The notes below the pieces were generated by a model. It had not been told where the DNA came from. It did no database searches and saw nothing but the letters and a program-made list of their open reading frames with translations. From NCBI GenBank assembly GCA_001661515.1, contig LUVW01000026.1, forward strand, positions 47,495 through 111,494: 64,000 bases of DNA, in the 5' to 3' direction. The stretch comes from Capniomyces stellatus. Taxonomy: Eukaryota > Kickxellomycota > Harpellomycetes > Harpellales > Legeriomycetaceae. Positions 36,601 to 48,025 of the stretch are shown one piece after another. Within the stretch, counting starts at the first letter, position 1. Every line of letters begins with the position of its first letter. The position numbers and the translations under genes were made by a program.

Positions 36601-38638
36601 ATGATGACCATAAAAAACAAAGTGTGTCTAGTTATAATAGACGGGTATGGGATAGACACGGATAAGGACAACAAATTCAATGCAGTTCAAGAGGCGCATA
36701 CTCCTTATATGGATGAATTAAAAAAGCTAAGGGCTTATACTGAGATTTCGGCTCATGGTGTATCTGTTGGGTTGTCGGAAGAGGAAGTGGGGAATTCCGA
36801 GGTTGGGCATATAAACATTGGCTCGGGCAGGGTGGTGTATCAGGTACGTAGTGTTTATTTACTATGGTATAAAAAGACGGGTAGTAAAGGGCGATATAAT
36901 ACGTCAAGTTTTGCAAAGTTGATTGTTTGTTTATTACAACTGTGGTCTGTTAATGGAAATGAATTAGGATAATGTCAGAATTGACTTGGCTCTAAGTAAC
37001 AATGAGCTTGGAAGTGTTAAAAACATCAAAATGGCCTTTCAAACAGCCAAGTCCAAAACTGGACGGTTACATTTGTGTGGGCTGGTCTCAAATGGGGGTG
37101 TTCACAGCAACATAGCGCATTTGATAGGGTTGTTGTATGCAGCTAAAGAAGCAGGAGTACCAGAAACATACGTTCATTTCTTTAGCGATGGCCGGGATTC
37201 CGATCCACACTCATCAAGTAAGTACAAAAGTAGGCTGACTTGTGTCAATAAGAAAAAAAAAAGTAGGATGTTTTGAGCGACCTTGAGTATCAGGCGCAAT
37301 TGTAAAGTAAACCAGTATCCAAACCCACTTTGTTTTGTTTAAGCCTACAATGGTGATATTAAATCAAAGAGTATAAAGCAATGATTGAGGAAGCATAGTA
37401 TAAACACAAGCATAAACATTGTGTAATACCATTATAAATGTAGTCATATTTGTACAGCAGCTACTTGATGAAATGGAAAGGCTAAAGTACGGGAAAATAG
37501 CTACAGTTATTGGGAGATACTATGCAATGGATAGAATACGTCGATGGGAGCGAACAAAGGTGGCGTTTGATGGGATGACACAAGGGATTGGCGAGCATAC
37601 AGATAATGTATTGGAGAAAATCAAAGAGCGACATGCAAGTGATGAAACTGACGAATATATAACACCGATTATTGGGTGCAGGGAGGGGTTGATTGAGGGT
37701 AAGTGGTTATGGTTATGGTTATGGTATTTTTAAAGTGTATTGGAGAGCCGAATTTCAAAAAGAAAACCTAAACTTTGATTAAATTTATGAATTAAAGTTT
37801 AATTATCTAGTATTGTTATTAATTGTGTTGTTAATTGTGTTGTGTTGTTTTAGATGGGGATACGGTATTTTTCTTTAATTTCCGTTCAGATAGGGTGCGG
37901 TTTATAACACAAGCTTTTGGGATATCGCCGATTCCGTTTGACTCGGTAGTTCCAGAGGGATTAGATATATTCACAATGACAATGTACAAGGACACATTCC
38001 CGTTCAGGGTAGCATTTCCGCCACAAACGATGGCAAATGTGCTGCCAGAGTGGCTGGACAAATCGGGGATTAGGCAGAGCTATGTAGCAGAAATAGAAAA
38101 GTTTGCATATGTTACATTTTTCTTCAATGGGGGAACAGAGGCCCAGCACGAAAATGAGAACCGAGTAATTGTGCCATCGCCAAAAGTATCGTCGTATGAC
38201 CTGAAGCCCGAAATGTCGGTTATGCAGGTTGCAGAGGTTGTGTGCAAAGAAATCGCCAGCGGTAATTACGGCTTTGTCATGTGCAACTTGTCGCCCCCAG
38301 ACATTGTTGCTCATACAGGCAATTACTTGGCAACAATACAGGCTGTTTCGGCCACAGATTTTGCAATACAGACCATTTACCAAGGCTGTTTAGAGTCTGG
38401 GTTTACATTGGTGATTACTTCAGATCACGGGAATTGTGAAATAATGGTCCACACCGACGGACTTACGCCCCACGATGGCCATACAAAGTCCAAGGTCCCG
38501 TTTGTAATTGTTGACCCGAGCGTTGAGTTTAAACATCGTGATACTCCCGATGCGTTGTGTGATGTTGCGCCCACCATTTTAGACTACATGGGCATTCCTA
38601 TACCCCAAGAAATGACTGGGAAGAGCTTGTTATTATAG
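36601..38638 (+). CDS. 2,3-bisphosphoglycerate-independent phosphoglycerate mutase
   Basis: Four exons, 36601-36843, 36968-37217, 37444-37698 and 37854-38638, give 510 aa, the normal length. The enzyme interconverts 3- and 2-phosphoglycerate in glycolysis using two Mn ions and a phosphoserine. Catalytic elements are visible: Asp14 in IIDGYGI, Ser66 in GNSEVGH, RYYAMDR, Arg260 and Arg263 in NFRSDRVRF, Lys332, PPDIVAHTG, ITSDHGNCE and the His of DGHT. Exon 3 uses a TAG acceptor that yields SSIIFVQQLLDEM, aligning with the conserved helix. Oddities: Tyr16 replaces the usual Trp in DGWG, and Tyr335 replaces the His of the KYAHVTFF motif. Start: the first of two adjacent ATGs. It converges with the aldehyde dehydrogenase across an assembly gap. 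Confidence 0.95.
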
Positions 38639-39325
38639 CCAAGCTTTAAACATAACTGTATTAACATCAAATAAATCAATGCAAGTACTGTTTACCCCCC
38701 CCCCCCCCCCNNNNNNNNNNNNNNNNTTTTCCCCCCCCCCCCCCACTTGCCTTTGTCTTTGCCTTTGATTTCATTTCATTTCTCATTCATGTCTTTTTAT
38801 CTCTAATTTACCATCCTATTTTATTGTTCCTAATCATCATATTAATCACATATATTACACTCGCTGCTGCTAGAGCTGTTTGGACTGTTGTTCCCACTGT
38901 CCTTTCTTTTCTTTTCTTTTACTTTTACTTTTTTTAAACTGTTTTTAATATTATAAATAGACAAAGATTAAACACTGAAATCCATTAGAGTTGAAGACCA
39001 ATAATAAATTGTGCATAGGTATGGACATGGCTGGCTATATAAAAAAGCTGATCTCGGGAAGTTATGTTGGGTAAAACTCTTCTCGCGACAGTGACGTCTG
39101 TTTAGAAAGAAAATAAAACGAATAGGACTTAAAAAGTGGCAGCAACTTTTTTTTGATCAACTTGCGCCTATTTAGAAACAAGATGGAGTTGCCAACTCGG
39201 TAGCCCAAGTCAAATAGTTGGTATAAATGATCGGGCTGTTCAGAAATAAAATAAAAAACAAGCAAATAAACAAGTAAATAAATAAATAAAATGGCCATCC
39301 CATCCACTCCGAATCACTAGTGCGG
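38639..39325. other. Convergent intergenic region with assembly gap
   Basis: Shared 3' flank of the phosphoglycerate mutase and aldehyde dehydrogenase genes. It contains C16, a gap of 16 N, TTTT and C14 at 38695-38744. No gene was seen. Confidence 0.6.
38711..38726. other. Assembly gap (16 N) flanked by poly-C
   Basis: Sixteen N between a run of 16 C and TTTT followed by 14 C. True distance and content are unknown. Confidence 0.98.
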
Positions 39326-41047
39326 CTACTTGATTGAGCCTTTACTGACAAACATGGCTCTTATAACAACAGGCAAAGTGCACAATTGCCTCCAAAGTGG
39401 GATATGCTTGAGCGTTCTAATAAAAAAGCTCTTAGTGACAGCAGGGAAAGTGGGGTAGACTAGAGGAAGCATGGACTCCAGCTTCCACGCATTTTCAGGT
39501 CCCGAGTAAGGTGGGAATCTGATGTTATCCAAAAACATGGGGGGGAAGTCAAGCCTGCACTTCATCACTGGTCTCGAGTGGGTAAACTCATTGATAGAGT
39601 TGATTCCGTTGTAGCTACCAACGCCGCTTGGGCCTACACCGCCAAACGGAATTCCGTGTGAAGCTGCTTGCTTTAACGCATCATTGACCACAAACGAGCC
39701 TGATCGCGTGAACTTTTCAACGTGATCGGCCACCTCGTTGGTTCCAAAAAAGTAGATGGCCAGTGGGTGGTCGTGTTTGTTTATGTACGAAATTGCTTCT
39801 TTAACTGACGGAATTCTGACAATAGGAAGAATTGGCCCAAAAATCTCGTCCTTCATCAAAATATCATCAAATTCTACATCATCAACAACAACTGGCGGGA
39901 TGTATAGCGTTGATCTATCCCACTCCTCGAGCTTTCCTGTCACAACTTTCCCCTTGGTGTTTTTAATAAGATTCTCCAGCCTGTCAAATTGCCGAGTGGA
40001 TATTATCCTAGAGTAGTCGGGCGAGCTTTTGGCCGAGCTGCCGTAAAACGAGTGCACTGATTCAACTATAGAGTACAGAAGCTGGTCGTGGATCTCAGGC
40101 TCAACAAGCACATAATCAACTGCAATGCATGTCTGTCCGCAGTTCAAAAGCTTCCCCCACATTATCCTGCTTGCTGCTGGTGAAACTCCATCTACCCCAA
40201 TCGCATCTGAAACTATTGCCGGACTCTTTCCTCCCAACTCCAACGACACTTTGCACAGCTGCTTTGCCGCTGCTGCTGCTACTATCTTGCCTACACTTCC
40301 TGATCCTGTATACATCATGTGGTCGACCTTTTGTTCAAGCAGCTTTGTCGATTCCTCAACACCCCCGTTTACTACCCTCACCACCCTTTTATCCATGTAC
40401 TTTTCAATCAGCTCTGTAACCAACTTTGAGCTATGTACCGATACCTCCGAGGGCTTTAAAACCACCACATTTCCTGCCGCTATCGCTCCAATCAAAGGAA
40501 CCAATGACAGCCTCACCGGGTAGTTCCAAGGCGATATTATAATAACCACTCCCAGCGGATCCCTCCTAATCTCAAGCGCATCTAATACAAACTGAGGCTG
40601 GTGGGAGACGTCGCACGAGCCTGGCGTTAGCCACTTGTCCATGTTTTGAAGCATATAGCCTCCTTCATACTCTGCTGGCAGTACTTCGCAAACCAGCGAC
40701 TCATACTCTGGCCGGTTTAGATCTTTCTTTAATCCCTCCGCAAGTAGCTCTTTGTTTTCAGTGACCATTCTTATAAACGCCCTGATTTGCTCCTTCCGGA
40801 ACTCCATGTCATGTGTAACTCCTTCAATGAAGTTGTCTGATAGCTCAGATACAATCTATACGGCAAACACACAAGTATCTCTCTTAGTACTTTACTATTA
40901 TTTTTTTTTGGTTCCATTCTCAAGTTTTGTGGCCAAAACTCTTTACTTTTTGGTGTAAGTCCTGTCCCCTTCACTAATACACTCTCTGCTACTTACTTGA
41001 GGAATATCACCAATTGGTGTGTATCCCGTGGCCCCTTGTTGACTCAT
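39326..41047 (-). CDS. Aldehyde dehydrogenase, class 3 / fatty aldehyde type
   Basis: Two exons, 41047-40997 and 40855-39326, with a 141-base GT-AG intron, give 526 aa. The enzyme oxidises aldehydes to acids with NAD(P). The first exon supplies only 17 residues (MSQQGATGYTPIGDIPQ). Catalytic residues are present: Asn128 in SPWNYP, Glu223 in LELGGKSP and Cys260 in NCGQTCIA. TGSGSVGK and EIFGPILPI are also typical. The C-terminal tail has a hydrophobic patch (LPLVYPTFPAVTKSFF and LCTLPVVIRAMFV). This resembles the membrane-associating tail of fatty aldehyde dehydrogenases (HFD1/ALDH3A2 group), so a role in fatty aldehyde or sphingolipid breakdown is plausible but inferred. It is convergent with the phosphoglycerate mutase gene. 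Confidence 0.94.
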
Positions 41048-43578
41048 ATTACTTTCTGTTGATTGTACAAAATGCTTTTTTTTTCCTTCTTTTCTTCTAC
41101 CAACACTTTTTAAAGTTTTAGTTAGATACCAAGTTTACAAACTGAACTTGTGGATTACTTTGACTAACTGCGCCTTTATAGCTTAACGGCTGCTGCTTCC
41201 TAAATATTCAAGTGTATCAGGATTTAAATAGATATTTTGGCAACAGAATATGTGTCCAAAACGATTAACTCGACTACAAGGTTGTTTGAAAAACAACCCA
41301 CATAAAATTTGACGAATTTGATTCTTTGTATTTCCTCACTTTAAGCTATTTCGCCAATTCAGCCAAAAAAAATAAAAAAAATGCATTATATTTTTTTCCC
41401 TACCATTATCGGAATGTACAACCATGGGCTTATTTATATCTCAGGTAAGCGTGCAATTAATAATATCCGACCATTAATTATCCTAGCCAATTAACTTTGT
41501 TCTTCCACACCAAGCATAATCTCTCGACTTTCTTTATTGGGTTGTCAGTCTCCCTATTCAATTAAAAAAAGATCCTAGTATTCTAGCTCAGCGTCTCAAT
41601 GAGTGGGTAAGGAGTCCAAAAAGCTTTCAAAATCTTTTGCCTTTTATAGCGGACAATATCATTTGTCGATTAACTTTAGCCAGTATTCGTTATGTTACAT
41701 ATCATGATAGTACTACTGTTTTTTTTTTGTTTACATTTACTAAATATGGCTTGAAAATTGCAATGTTACCTCAGTACCTCAGCAACAAAAGAATTGCCAT
41801 TTTAATCGTAATGTTCATCTTAAAACAAGTCTCCAACTCGGTTTTGGCTCAACTGGGACGGGTTTTGTATAGTATTTACCGTCCTAATTTGGCTTTGTTA
41901 CACAAAAACATTCCCTACTGCCAATTAAATCAACCATGCTGAAATATACGCAATCATTACCCCCTCAAGCTTTAATTAAGAAAATACATTCAATTAGCTT
42001 AAGAAATAAACGCTGTGTTTAAATACTGGTTTGTTTGGTTCATGCTCGATTGTAAGTTGGCAGGATCAATTGATGCAAAACCAAAACGGGTTTCTATTCA
42101 AAATTTCCTGACTGATGGAATTATTTTTCTGTTTTCCTGATATATACATATATACATATATACATATATACATATATACATATAAAACCAGAACACATTG
42201 GATGTTGCTAGTGTTCATGTGTTAATTTGTCATATATTGGCTACTATTTTAAATAAATGAACATTTGAATTCACAATGAAAAAAAAACACTGAACAACTG
42301 CCATGCTGAACACCGTTTGCCCACTTGTACTTCAAATAAACCTGTTGCATCGAGTTTGAAAAACTCTACAGCTATATATACTTTTTAGTAGCCAATGCGA
42401 TGTAGCATGGTTGAACGTATTTATTGGAAGTATCGAGTAAGGGGGTATTATAGTTAAAAGTGTGAAATCTTGCTGCTGAATTATGGTAATGGCCAAGGTA
42501 AAATCCAAATTAATTAGATCAACCACAATAAAGTATTTTTCTTTAAAAAAATAAAGTCTACAATCAGCTTCTAAACAACAGCCAAGTCTAAATCAACGAG
42601 AATTGGTACAGTCACTATTGCCGCTGACACATTGTCTCTTTGTTTGAAGCTCTTGTTCTTGAATATTGCCAACCAAAACACAATAGAAAACTCTGCAATT
42701 TATATCCAAGTATTGTGAAGCTTTTCCATTATTAGCAATAGCAATGGAAATCTGAAGAATCGGTTCGTAAGGAAGCTAGTGTGTGGTTGTAGCTACTTTA
42801 CAAGAAATGGAACTAATGGAAAAAACGACAGTTCATCATACCAATTACTCCAATTGTAAATTGTTACTAATACACAATGTGGAAAAAGGGGAGGGTATTT
42901 GTATACATTTCCTTGACTAAAACATTTATTTGTTTGGATCTGGTACTGAATTGAAATGGGTATGGAAGACTTTTTATATCAATAAAAAAAATGGGTATGG
43001 AACATATTTGGGGTATGATCATCAACATTTAGGCCGATTGTTGTTTATATAAGACGATTTACGTGCATTTGAATTAACAAGCACTCGCTCAGTAAAATAC
43101 AATCTAAAAGTACACTTCCACACATTCAAATAACACAAAAAAAAGCCCACAATCACACATAAAGCTCGCTCGTATATACAACAGTATTTATAACTATACC
43201 ATTCCCCTAATAACATTGTTGCCACACATCGCAGCTAGTGATAAAGTCAAAATAACAGCAAAAACATCCCGTGATGCTGTATCAAGTATAGAAAAAGGAT
43301 TTAAATAAAGTCAACACCCCCCCCCCTTTAACACTTTTTATAAAAATAAAATCCAGTCCTTTTAAATAAATAAGCACACACATTTTTAACGCAACTTCAA
43401 CCAAGACAACTGGTCACGTCAATTGTATTATAGGTATTGATCTGGAAAAATAGCCCAGCTAAAGCAGTATTATACGCATAAGCCGACCATTTCCAACTAT
43501 TATTTAGTTTTACACGTGACACGCACGGAAATAAATATATTAAGCGGTAGAAAGTGAAAGAGAGGAAGATAAATAGTA
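41048..43578. other. Gene-poor divergent region
   Basis: 2.5 kb between the divergent aldehyde dehydrogenase and first ML-domain genes. It contains an 8-base repeat at 42139-42184 and C10 at 43317-43326. A TATA-like AAATATATT lies near 43531, about 45 bases before the ML-domain ATG. The frame at 41637-41942 has no motifs and is not called. Confidence 0.5.
42139..42184. repeat. 8-base repeat, unit TATACATA
   Basis: Between five and six near-perfect copies in non-coding DNA. Confidence 0.88.
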
Positions 43579-44160
43579 ATGAGGTTTATATCATTCCAGA
43601 TAGTAGCGCTGTTCTGTGCATCAAATGCTATTTCAGGAAAGGAGATCCAGCCTGGACTGAACATCATGGGCGCAGGAAGCCTGGATTTCCATGATCCAAG
43701 CTGTTATCTTAATGCTAGAGACAGCTTGATGAGAGATATGTTTCGCTTGGAGGAGGGAGTTCAGCCGCCAGCTCATAGAATGACGGACTACGTTGCCCGT
43801 ATTGATAACAGTATTAATGAAATTGAAATACAAAGCATAACTACAAGTCCTGAAAAGATATCTACTGGACAGGCGGCTAAGCTCAGGATTTCGCTTAACA
43901 TCAAGACTCCAATAACCCAGTCCAAAGTCAAGGTTGTGGGAAGATATATGATGGGCTATGTCTTGAACTACGAAGAAGAGCTTTGCAAGCTGTATACTAT
44001 GCAAACACAAAAAAACTGCCCAATATTGCCTGGAGTTTTGGACCTGGAGCTGGACTTGGAGCCACAGCCTTACATTCCAAGCGGTATATATAACATCCAC
44101 ATCGATGCTGATGGCGACTTGGAAGGTAAAGGAGATATCAAGATAGCTATAAAGTATTAG
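43579..44160 (+). CDS. Secreted ML-domain (NPC2-like) lipid-binding protein, copy 1
   Basis: Intronless, 193 aa. The first ~20 residues (MRFISFQIVALFCASNAISG) form a good signal peptide. The C-terminal ~120 residues match the ML/NPC2 fold that binds sterols or phosphatidylglycerol/phosphatidylinositol. They show ITTSPEKISTGQAAKLRISL, VVGRYMMGYVLNYEEELCKL, NCPILPGVLDLELDL and PYIPSGIYNIHIDADGD. Outside the signal peptide only three Cys are seen, fewer than the six of classical NPC2, so only the LC...CP disulphide is evident. The next gene downstream is a clear paralogue on the same strand. A TATA-like box near 43531 would suit this start. Likely location: vacuole lumen or secreted. Confidence 0.88.
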   Translation: MRFISFQIVALFCASNAISGKEIQPGLNIMGAGSLDFHDPSCYLNARDSLMRDMFRLEEGVQPPAHRMTDYVARIDNSINEIEIQSITTSPEKISTGQAAKLRISLNIKTPITQSKVKVVGRYMMGYVLNYEEELCKLYTMQTQKNCPILPGVLDLELDLEPQPYIPSGIYNIHIDADGDLEGKGDIKIAIKY

Positions 44161-45095
44161 TCTAATACATACACGGATGTTTCGGCAGACACCTATTTAC
44201 CATTATTATTTTATTTTTTAAAAAAAAGCGCACTTTTTAATTAACATTTTTCACACCACCAAATTTTTCATTTATTTTTTTCATTTGTCACACCAAATAA
44301 AAAAGCCATCAAACAATAATTTCAATAATAATAAAAAAGCCACCAACAAGCACATTAGACGCTGTGTGACCTAGTATACAAAACACAAAATAATTGTTTG
44401 CCTGTTTTCATGTGAGGATGATAGCAATAAGCGAGTTTAAAAGTTTAATCAATTACTCCTACTATTGACTAGGTCAACTCTGAAATTCTAATAATAGTCA
44501 CAATTCTTTTTTACTGTTAAGTGATTGATGTTTTATTTATAGAATCAAGCGGTTTGTTTAATTTGATTCGAGGGTAACTCGATTCTGGAATAATTGTAAA
44601 CCACAAAAAAGACCTATAATTTGGCGCTAAAAAAAGTTTAAAACAGTAAAAAAATGAAGTGAAAGAGTGATGGATCGATTTGTTGCTGCAAAATCTTGGT
44701 CTAGAAATAGGACTCTGGCATAGGTTGCCTTTACTTTGAATATCAAAGTTATGATACGTTATATTTCAATTTTCCGAATTCCAGAGCTTGTGAGCCAGTG
44801 TAGCCACAAAGAAGCATAGATTATTCTTTTTAAGCGTCAAAACTTTCCAATACAACTATTTGTTTATTCATTCTTAAGATATTTCAATAATTTTTTGGGG
44901 GGTTCAAAAGTCTTCTTGGTTTCTTAAAAACAGTATATTCCTACACCAAATATCAGAGTTAAGTATACTATAAAGCCACCATTAAAACGTCTCTATAAAG
45001 CCGTAAATACAGATATTTGTCGAAACAAAGAGCATGGATAAATAATATAATAAAAATCTCAAGAAAAAAGAAAAGCAAACCCCAGTTTATCAAAT
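44161..45095. other. Spacer between tandem ML-domain genes
   Basis: About 0.9 kb of AT-rich DNA with no gene. It should hold the terminator of copy 1 and the promoter of copy 2. Confidence 0.6.
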
Positions 45096-45716
45096 ATGAA
45101 TCTCATAACACTACAGCTAATTTTGGTGCTAGGCATGCTAGCAATGGTTTCGGGAAAATGCTTCCAGTCTAGTTTAAGTCCATTTCAGCTTCAAAATACG
45201 TGCGCAAACGATGTAGGATGTACTAGCGACTGCAAAAAAACAAGTACATACGAGGCAAAAGTAGTTAAAGAAGCTAAAGAATTTGAGGAAGCAAAAGAAG
45301 CTGAAGAAGAGATCAAAGCTCCAGAATACAAAATTTCAGACTATATAATCAATATCGAGAATAATTTGAGTGGAGTAGAGGTACTTGGCTTAACTACAAG
45401 TCCCGAAAAAATAAGCCCAAATATCCCGTTTAAAATGAGAGCAGTTATCAAAGTAAACAAGGTTATCAACCAGTCCAAAGTCAGAGTAGTAGGCAAGTAT
45501 ATAGTGGTGAACATTCTCGACCATGAAGAAGAGCTGTGCAAGCTTTATTATATGCAAACCAAAAAAGGGTGTCCTATCGCGCCAGGGATTTTGGACCTGG
45601 AGATAGATATAGCGCCGCGGCCGTACTTGCCCAGAGGAATCATGGATTTCTCGATATTCGGGGATGGCGACTTTGAGAACCAAGGAGAGATCAAAATCTC
45701 AGTAAAGTATATGTGA
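45096..45716 (+). CDS. Secreted ML-domain (NPC2-like) lipid-binding protein, copy 2
   Basis: Intronless, 206 aa, with a signal peptide (MNLITLQLILVLGMLAMVSG). The ML domain aligns with copy 1 along its length: LTTSPEKISPNIPFKMRAVI, QSKVRVVGKYIVVNILDHEE, ELCKLYYMQTKKGCPIAPG and LDLEIDIAPRPYLPRG. Between signal and domain lies an insert absent from copy 1. It has four Cys (CANDVGCTSDC plus one earlier) followed by a Glu/Lys/Ala helix (KEAKEFEEAKEAEEE). By eye about half of the domain residues match copy 1, indicating an old tandem duplication. The downstream acyl-CoA oxidase is convergent. Confidence 0.88.
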   Translation: MNLITLQLILVLGMLAMVSGKCFQSSLSPFQLQNTCANDVGCTSDCKKTSTYEAKVVKEAKEFEEAKEAEEEIKAPEYKISDYIINIENNLSGVEVLGLTTSPEKISPNIPFKMRAVIKVNKVINQSKVRVVGKYIVVNILDHEEELCKLYYMQTKKGCPIAPGILDLEIDIAPRPYLPRGIMDFSIFGDGDFENQGEIKISVKYM

Positions 45717-45967
45717 GAAAGACGACTTATAAATAGTTCAGACTTTGGTCTCCTATCCAACTTTTATAATATATATGTAATAAATTAAATATAAACAATA
45801 GTTTAAACTTTGTGGGAACTAGCTTTATGAATTGGAAAAAAGCAAAACGCAGAAAATAAAAAGATAAATAGGATCCAAAATATACTTAAATAGTGATACG
45901 AGACGTAAGTTTAAATGCAAGCGTCGGAGGAAAAATAGAAAAAAAAGATAAAAAAAAGCAATATAAA

Positions 45968-48025
45968 CTAAAGTTTTGGTTTAGAAGACGACCCGGTGCC
46001 GCCATGCAGGGTTGGGCCAATGTACTTTTCAAAGAATGATTTGCGGATTTCTTCACCAGTTCCATCCCTGTTAAGTGGTTCTTGAAGGGCGCGTTTCATA
46101 TAATCTTCGTAGACCATACCATCGTAGCGTCCAAGAGACGAGTTGAGTTTTTCGTCAGGGATACCAAGAGCATCGACCAACGGAACAGCGATTTTGCGAG
46201 TGTTTTTAATCAACCGAAGATACTCTGACTCCAGGTCATTGATTAGCTCGCGTGAGATGTTAGCAGACTCTGGAAGCGAGAATAGCTCGCCAGTGTTTCT
46301 TGTTAGGAACGAAAGGGCAGAGATAGAGAACATGGCGTTGATTGGGATGAACAATTTTGAGTTGACATCGAGGGAATCAATGTGGCGGCCAAAGTACAAG
46401 CATACTACGTATTCAGAGTGCATAGTAGCCAGTGTTTGGAAAGAGACAAGATGGTCGTTCCAAGCCTCGCCCAAAACGTGGATCTTGTGAGCTAAGTTGT
46501 GCGAGTAGTTGGCAAGTCTGAATCCCAGCAACTCCAACAGCAACGTTTGGCTGTTTGCAATATCGCATGCGTGTTTGTGTTTCCACGAGTAGTTTTTGAT
46601 GTTTTTGGCAGAGTATTTAGCAAGGACATCAGAGGTATCGTTAACATCTACCTTCCCGCCAATCATGACGTTGTGGGCAGCCTTCAAAATGAAACGGGAA
46701 GTTTGCTGAGCCAGCAAATAATTGTCGCCCTCCCAAATAATGTTTGGGTAGATGTTTGCAAAAAAATCGTTAAGTCCAGAGAACGAGGAAAAGCCATGGC
46801 CACCACACACATGTCTGCAAGTGTCTATTCCGTAGATTGTAGTGTCTGTGCTCCATCTCTTCATTCCACAACTTACAGCATGCATTTCCTTCAAAAAGCT
46901 AAAGTCTCCAGAGAGTACAGCCTCATTGCACTTTTCATATTGAGCATAGAACTGGTGTGACATGCCCAGCAAGGCATAAGTCTTTGCAAGAAGTGGGATG
47001 GTTCTGTATTGAACAATTCCGTAGTCCAGTACCGGTGACTCGGGCTTGCCCTTGTCGCCAAACTGTCTGCGCACTGCAGTGTATCTGATGGCTATTGTGA
47101 TGGCCTTTGACAATTCACGGCCCATTGTGTTTGTGATTGTTGCTCTTACAAACACCATGGTTGCATAGTTGGCTCTTGGGTCAGCGTATTCAGGCCTGGA
47201 AACTACCCCATCCTCTGAAACGTTGATGTAACGAGCAAGAAGGTTGGATCTAGGAATCCTGACTTTGTTAAAACTGGCAAATCCATTGTCCACAGCGTTG
47301 AATCCCATCTTTGGACCAATGTCACCAACTGTTATTCCCGGGAATACCTTGTGCGTATCCACCGATCTAATAGGCACTACAAACGGTGAGACGCCATGAT
47401 CCTTACCTTTTACAATAAGCCTGCACATTACAATGGCATGGGTGCATGCTACACCCAAGCCTCCAATCCACCACTTTGATGATGTAAGAGTTGGTGAGTT
47501 GATTTCAAACTCCCCTGCTGACTCAATGTACGTTGCAGTGGTTTCAAGGCCCTGAACATTTGATCCATGGCCCATTTCCGTTTGAGCATAACAGCCGATA
47601 ATTTCGTACTTTCTTGCAGGAACCAGGAATCTCTGCTTCTGTTCTTCGGTTGCTAGTCTCTCCAAAGCTGGCATAAACATGCTGCGGTGAAGACGAAGAG
47701 GTCCGCCATAGCTCATAAGGTATGATAGCGAGAGCGCATCATCGTTGTTTATCTCACCCTTTTGTACAAGTTGAGCAAATCTAAGCTCTTGGTTTAAGAT
47801 TTTCCCCATTGTTTCCTCGCGGTTTAGAAACACTACGTCGTCCATGTTGAACACTTCTGGCTCTGACCTAACCAAGTCAAGCGCCTTCTGGCGGCCTTGA
47901 ACCCACTTGGGTCCATTAATAAAGTTGCACATATCAGTCAAGGAGAAGTTGACATTTTTGCGCTCATTATTCAGTGATGTTGCTGTGTGTGGTTCCATTG
48001 GAACTTTGTCTGTTGGGAATTTCAT
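45968..48025 (-). CDS. Peroxisomal acyl-CoA oxidase
   Basis: Intronless, 685 aa, a full-length family member. It catalyses the first, FAD-dependent, H2O2-producing step of peroxisomal beta-oxidation. Signatures are GCYAQTEMGHGSNVQGLETT, WWIGGLGVACTHAIV, PEYADPRANYATMVFVRATI and RQFGDKGKPESPVLDYGIVQ. CRHVCGGHGFSSFSGLNDFF is followed by NIIWEGDNYLLAQQT, whose Glu is the expected catalytic base. The C-terminus is SSSKPKL. The last tripeptide PKL resembles a PTS1 but has Pro where Ser, Ala or Cys is usual. The start at 48025 gives a normal N-terminal domain. The gene converges with the second ML-domain gene. Confidence 0.95.
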   Translation of the reverse strand: MKFPTDKVPMEPHTATSLNNERKNVNFSLTDMCNFINGPKWVQGRQKALDLVRSEPEVFNMDDVVFLNREETMGKILNQELRFAQLVQKGEINNDDALSLSYLMSYGGPLRLHRSMFMPALERLATEEQKQRFLVPARKYEIIGCYAQTEMGHGSNVQGLETTATYIESAGEFEINSPTLTSSKWWIGGLGVACTHAIVMCRLIVKGKDHGVSPFVVPIRSVDTHKVFPGITVGDIGPKMGFNAVDNGFASFNKVRIPRSNLLARYINVSEDGVVSRPEYADPRANYATMVFVRATITNTMGRELSKAITIAIRYTAVRRQFGDKGKPESPVLDYGIVQYRTIPLLAKTYALLGMSHQFYAQYEKCNEAVLSGDFSFLKEMHAVSCGMKRWSTDTTIYGIDTCRHVCGGHGFSSFSGLNDFFANIYPNIIWEGDNYLLAQQTSRFILKAAHNVMIGGKVDVNDTSDVLAKYSAKNIKNYSWKHKHACDIANSQTLLLELLGFRLANYSHNLAHKIHVLGEAWNDHLVSFQTLATMHSEYVVCLYFGRHIDSLDVNSKLFIPINAMFSISALSFLTRNTGELFSLPESANISRELINDLESEYLRLIKNTRKIAVPLVDALGIPDEKLNSSLGRYDGMVYEDYMKRALQEPLNRDGTGEEIRKSFFEKYIGPTLHGGTGSSSKPKL

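Noticed and set aside
37218..37443. Possible extra exon of phosphoglycerate mutase beginning at the TTTAAG near 37344
   Set aside because: Its phase does not connect to the next exon, while using the TAG at 37441-37443 gives an exact match to the conserved helix length.
37703..37727. Telomere-like GGTTAT repeat in intron 3 of the phosphoglycerate mutase gene
   Set aside because: Only about three to four copies, of a unit that is not the common TTAGGG, inside an intron just after the donor. It is more simply a short microsatellite.
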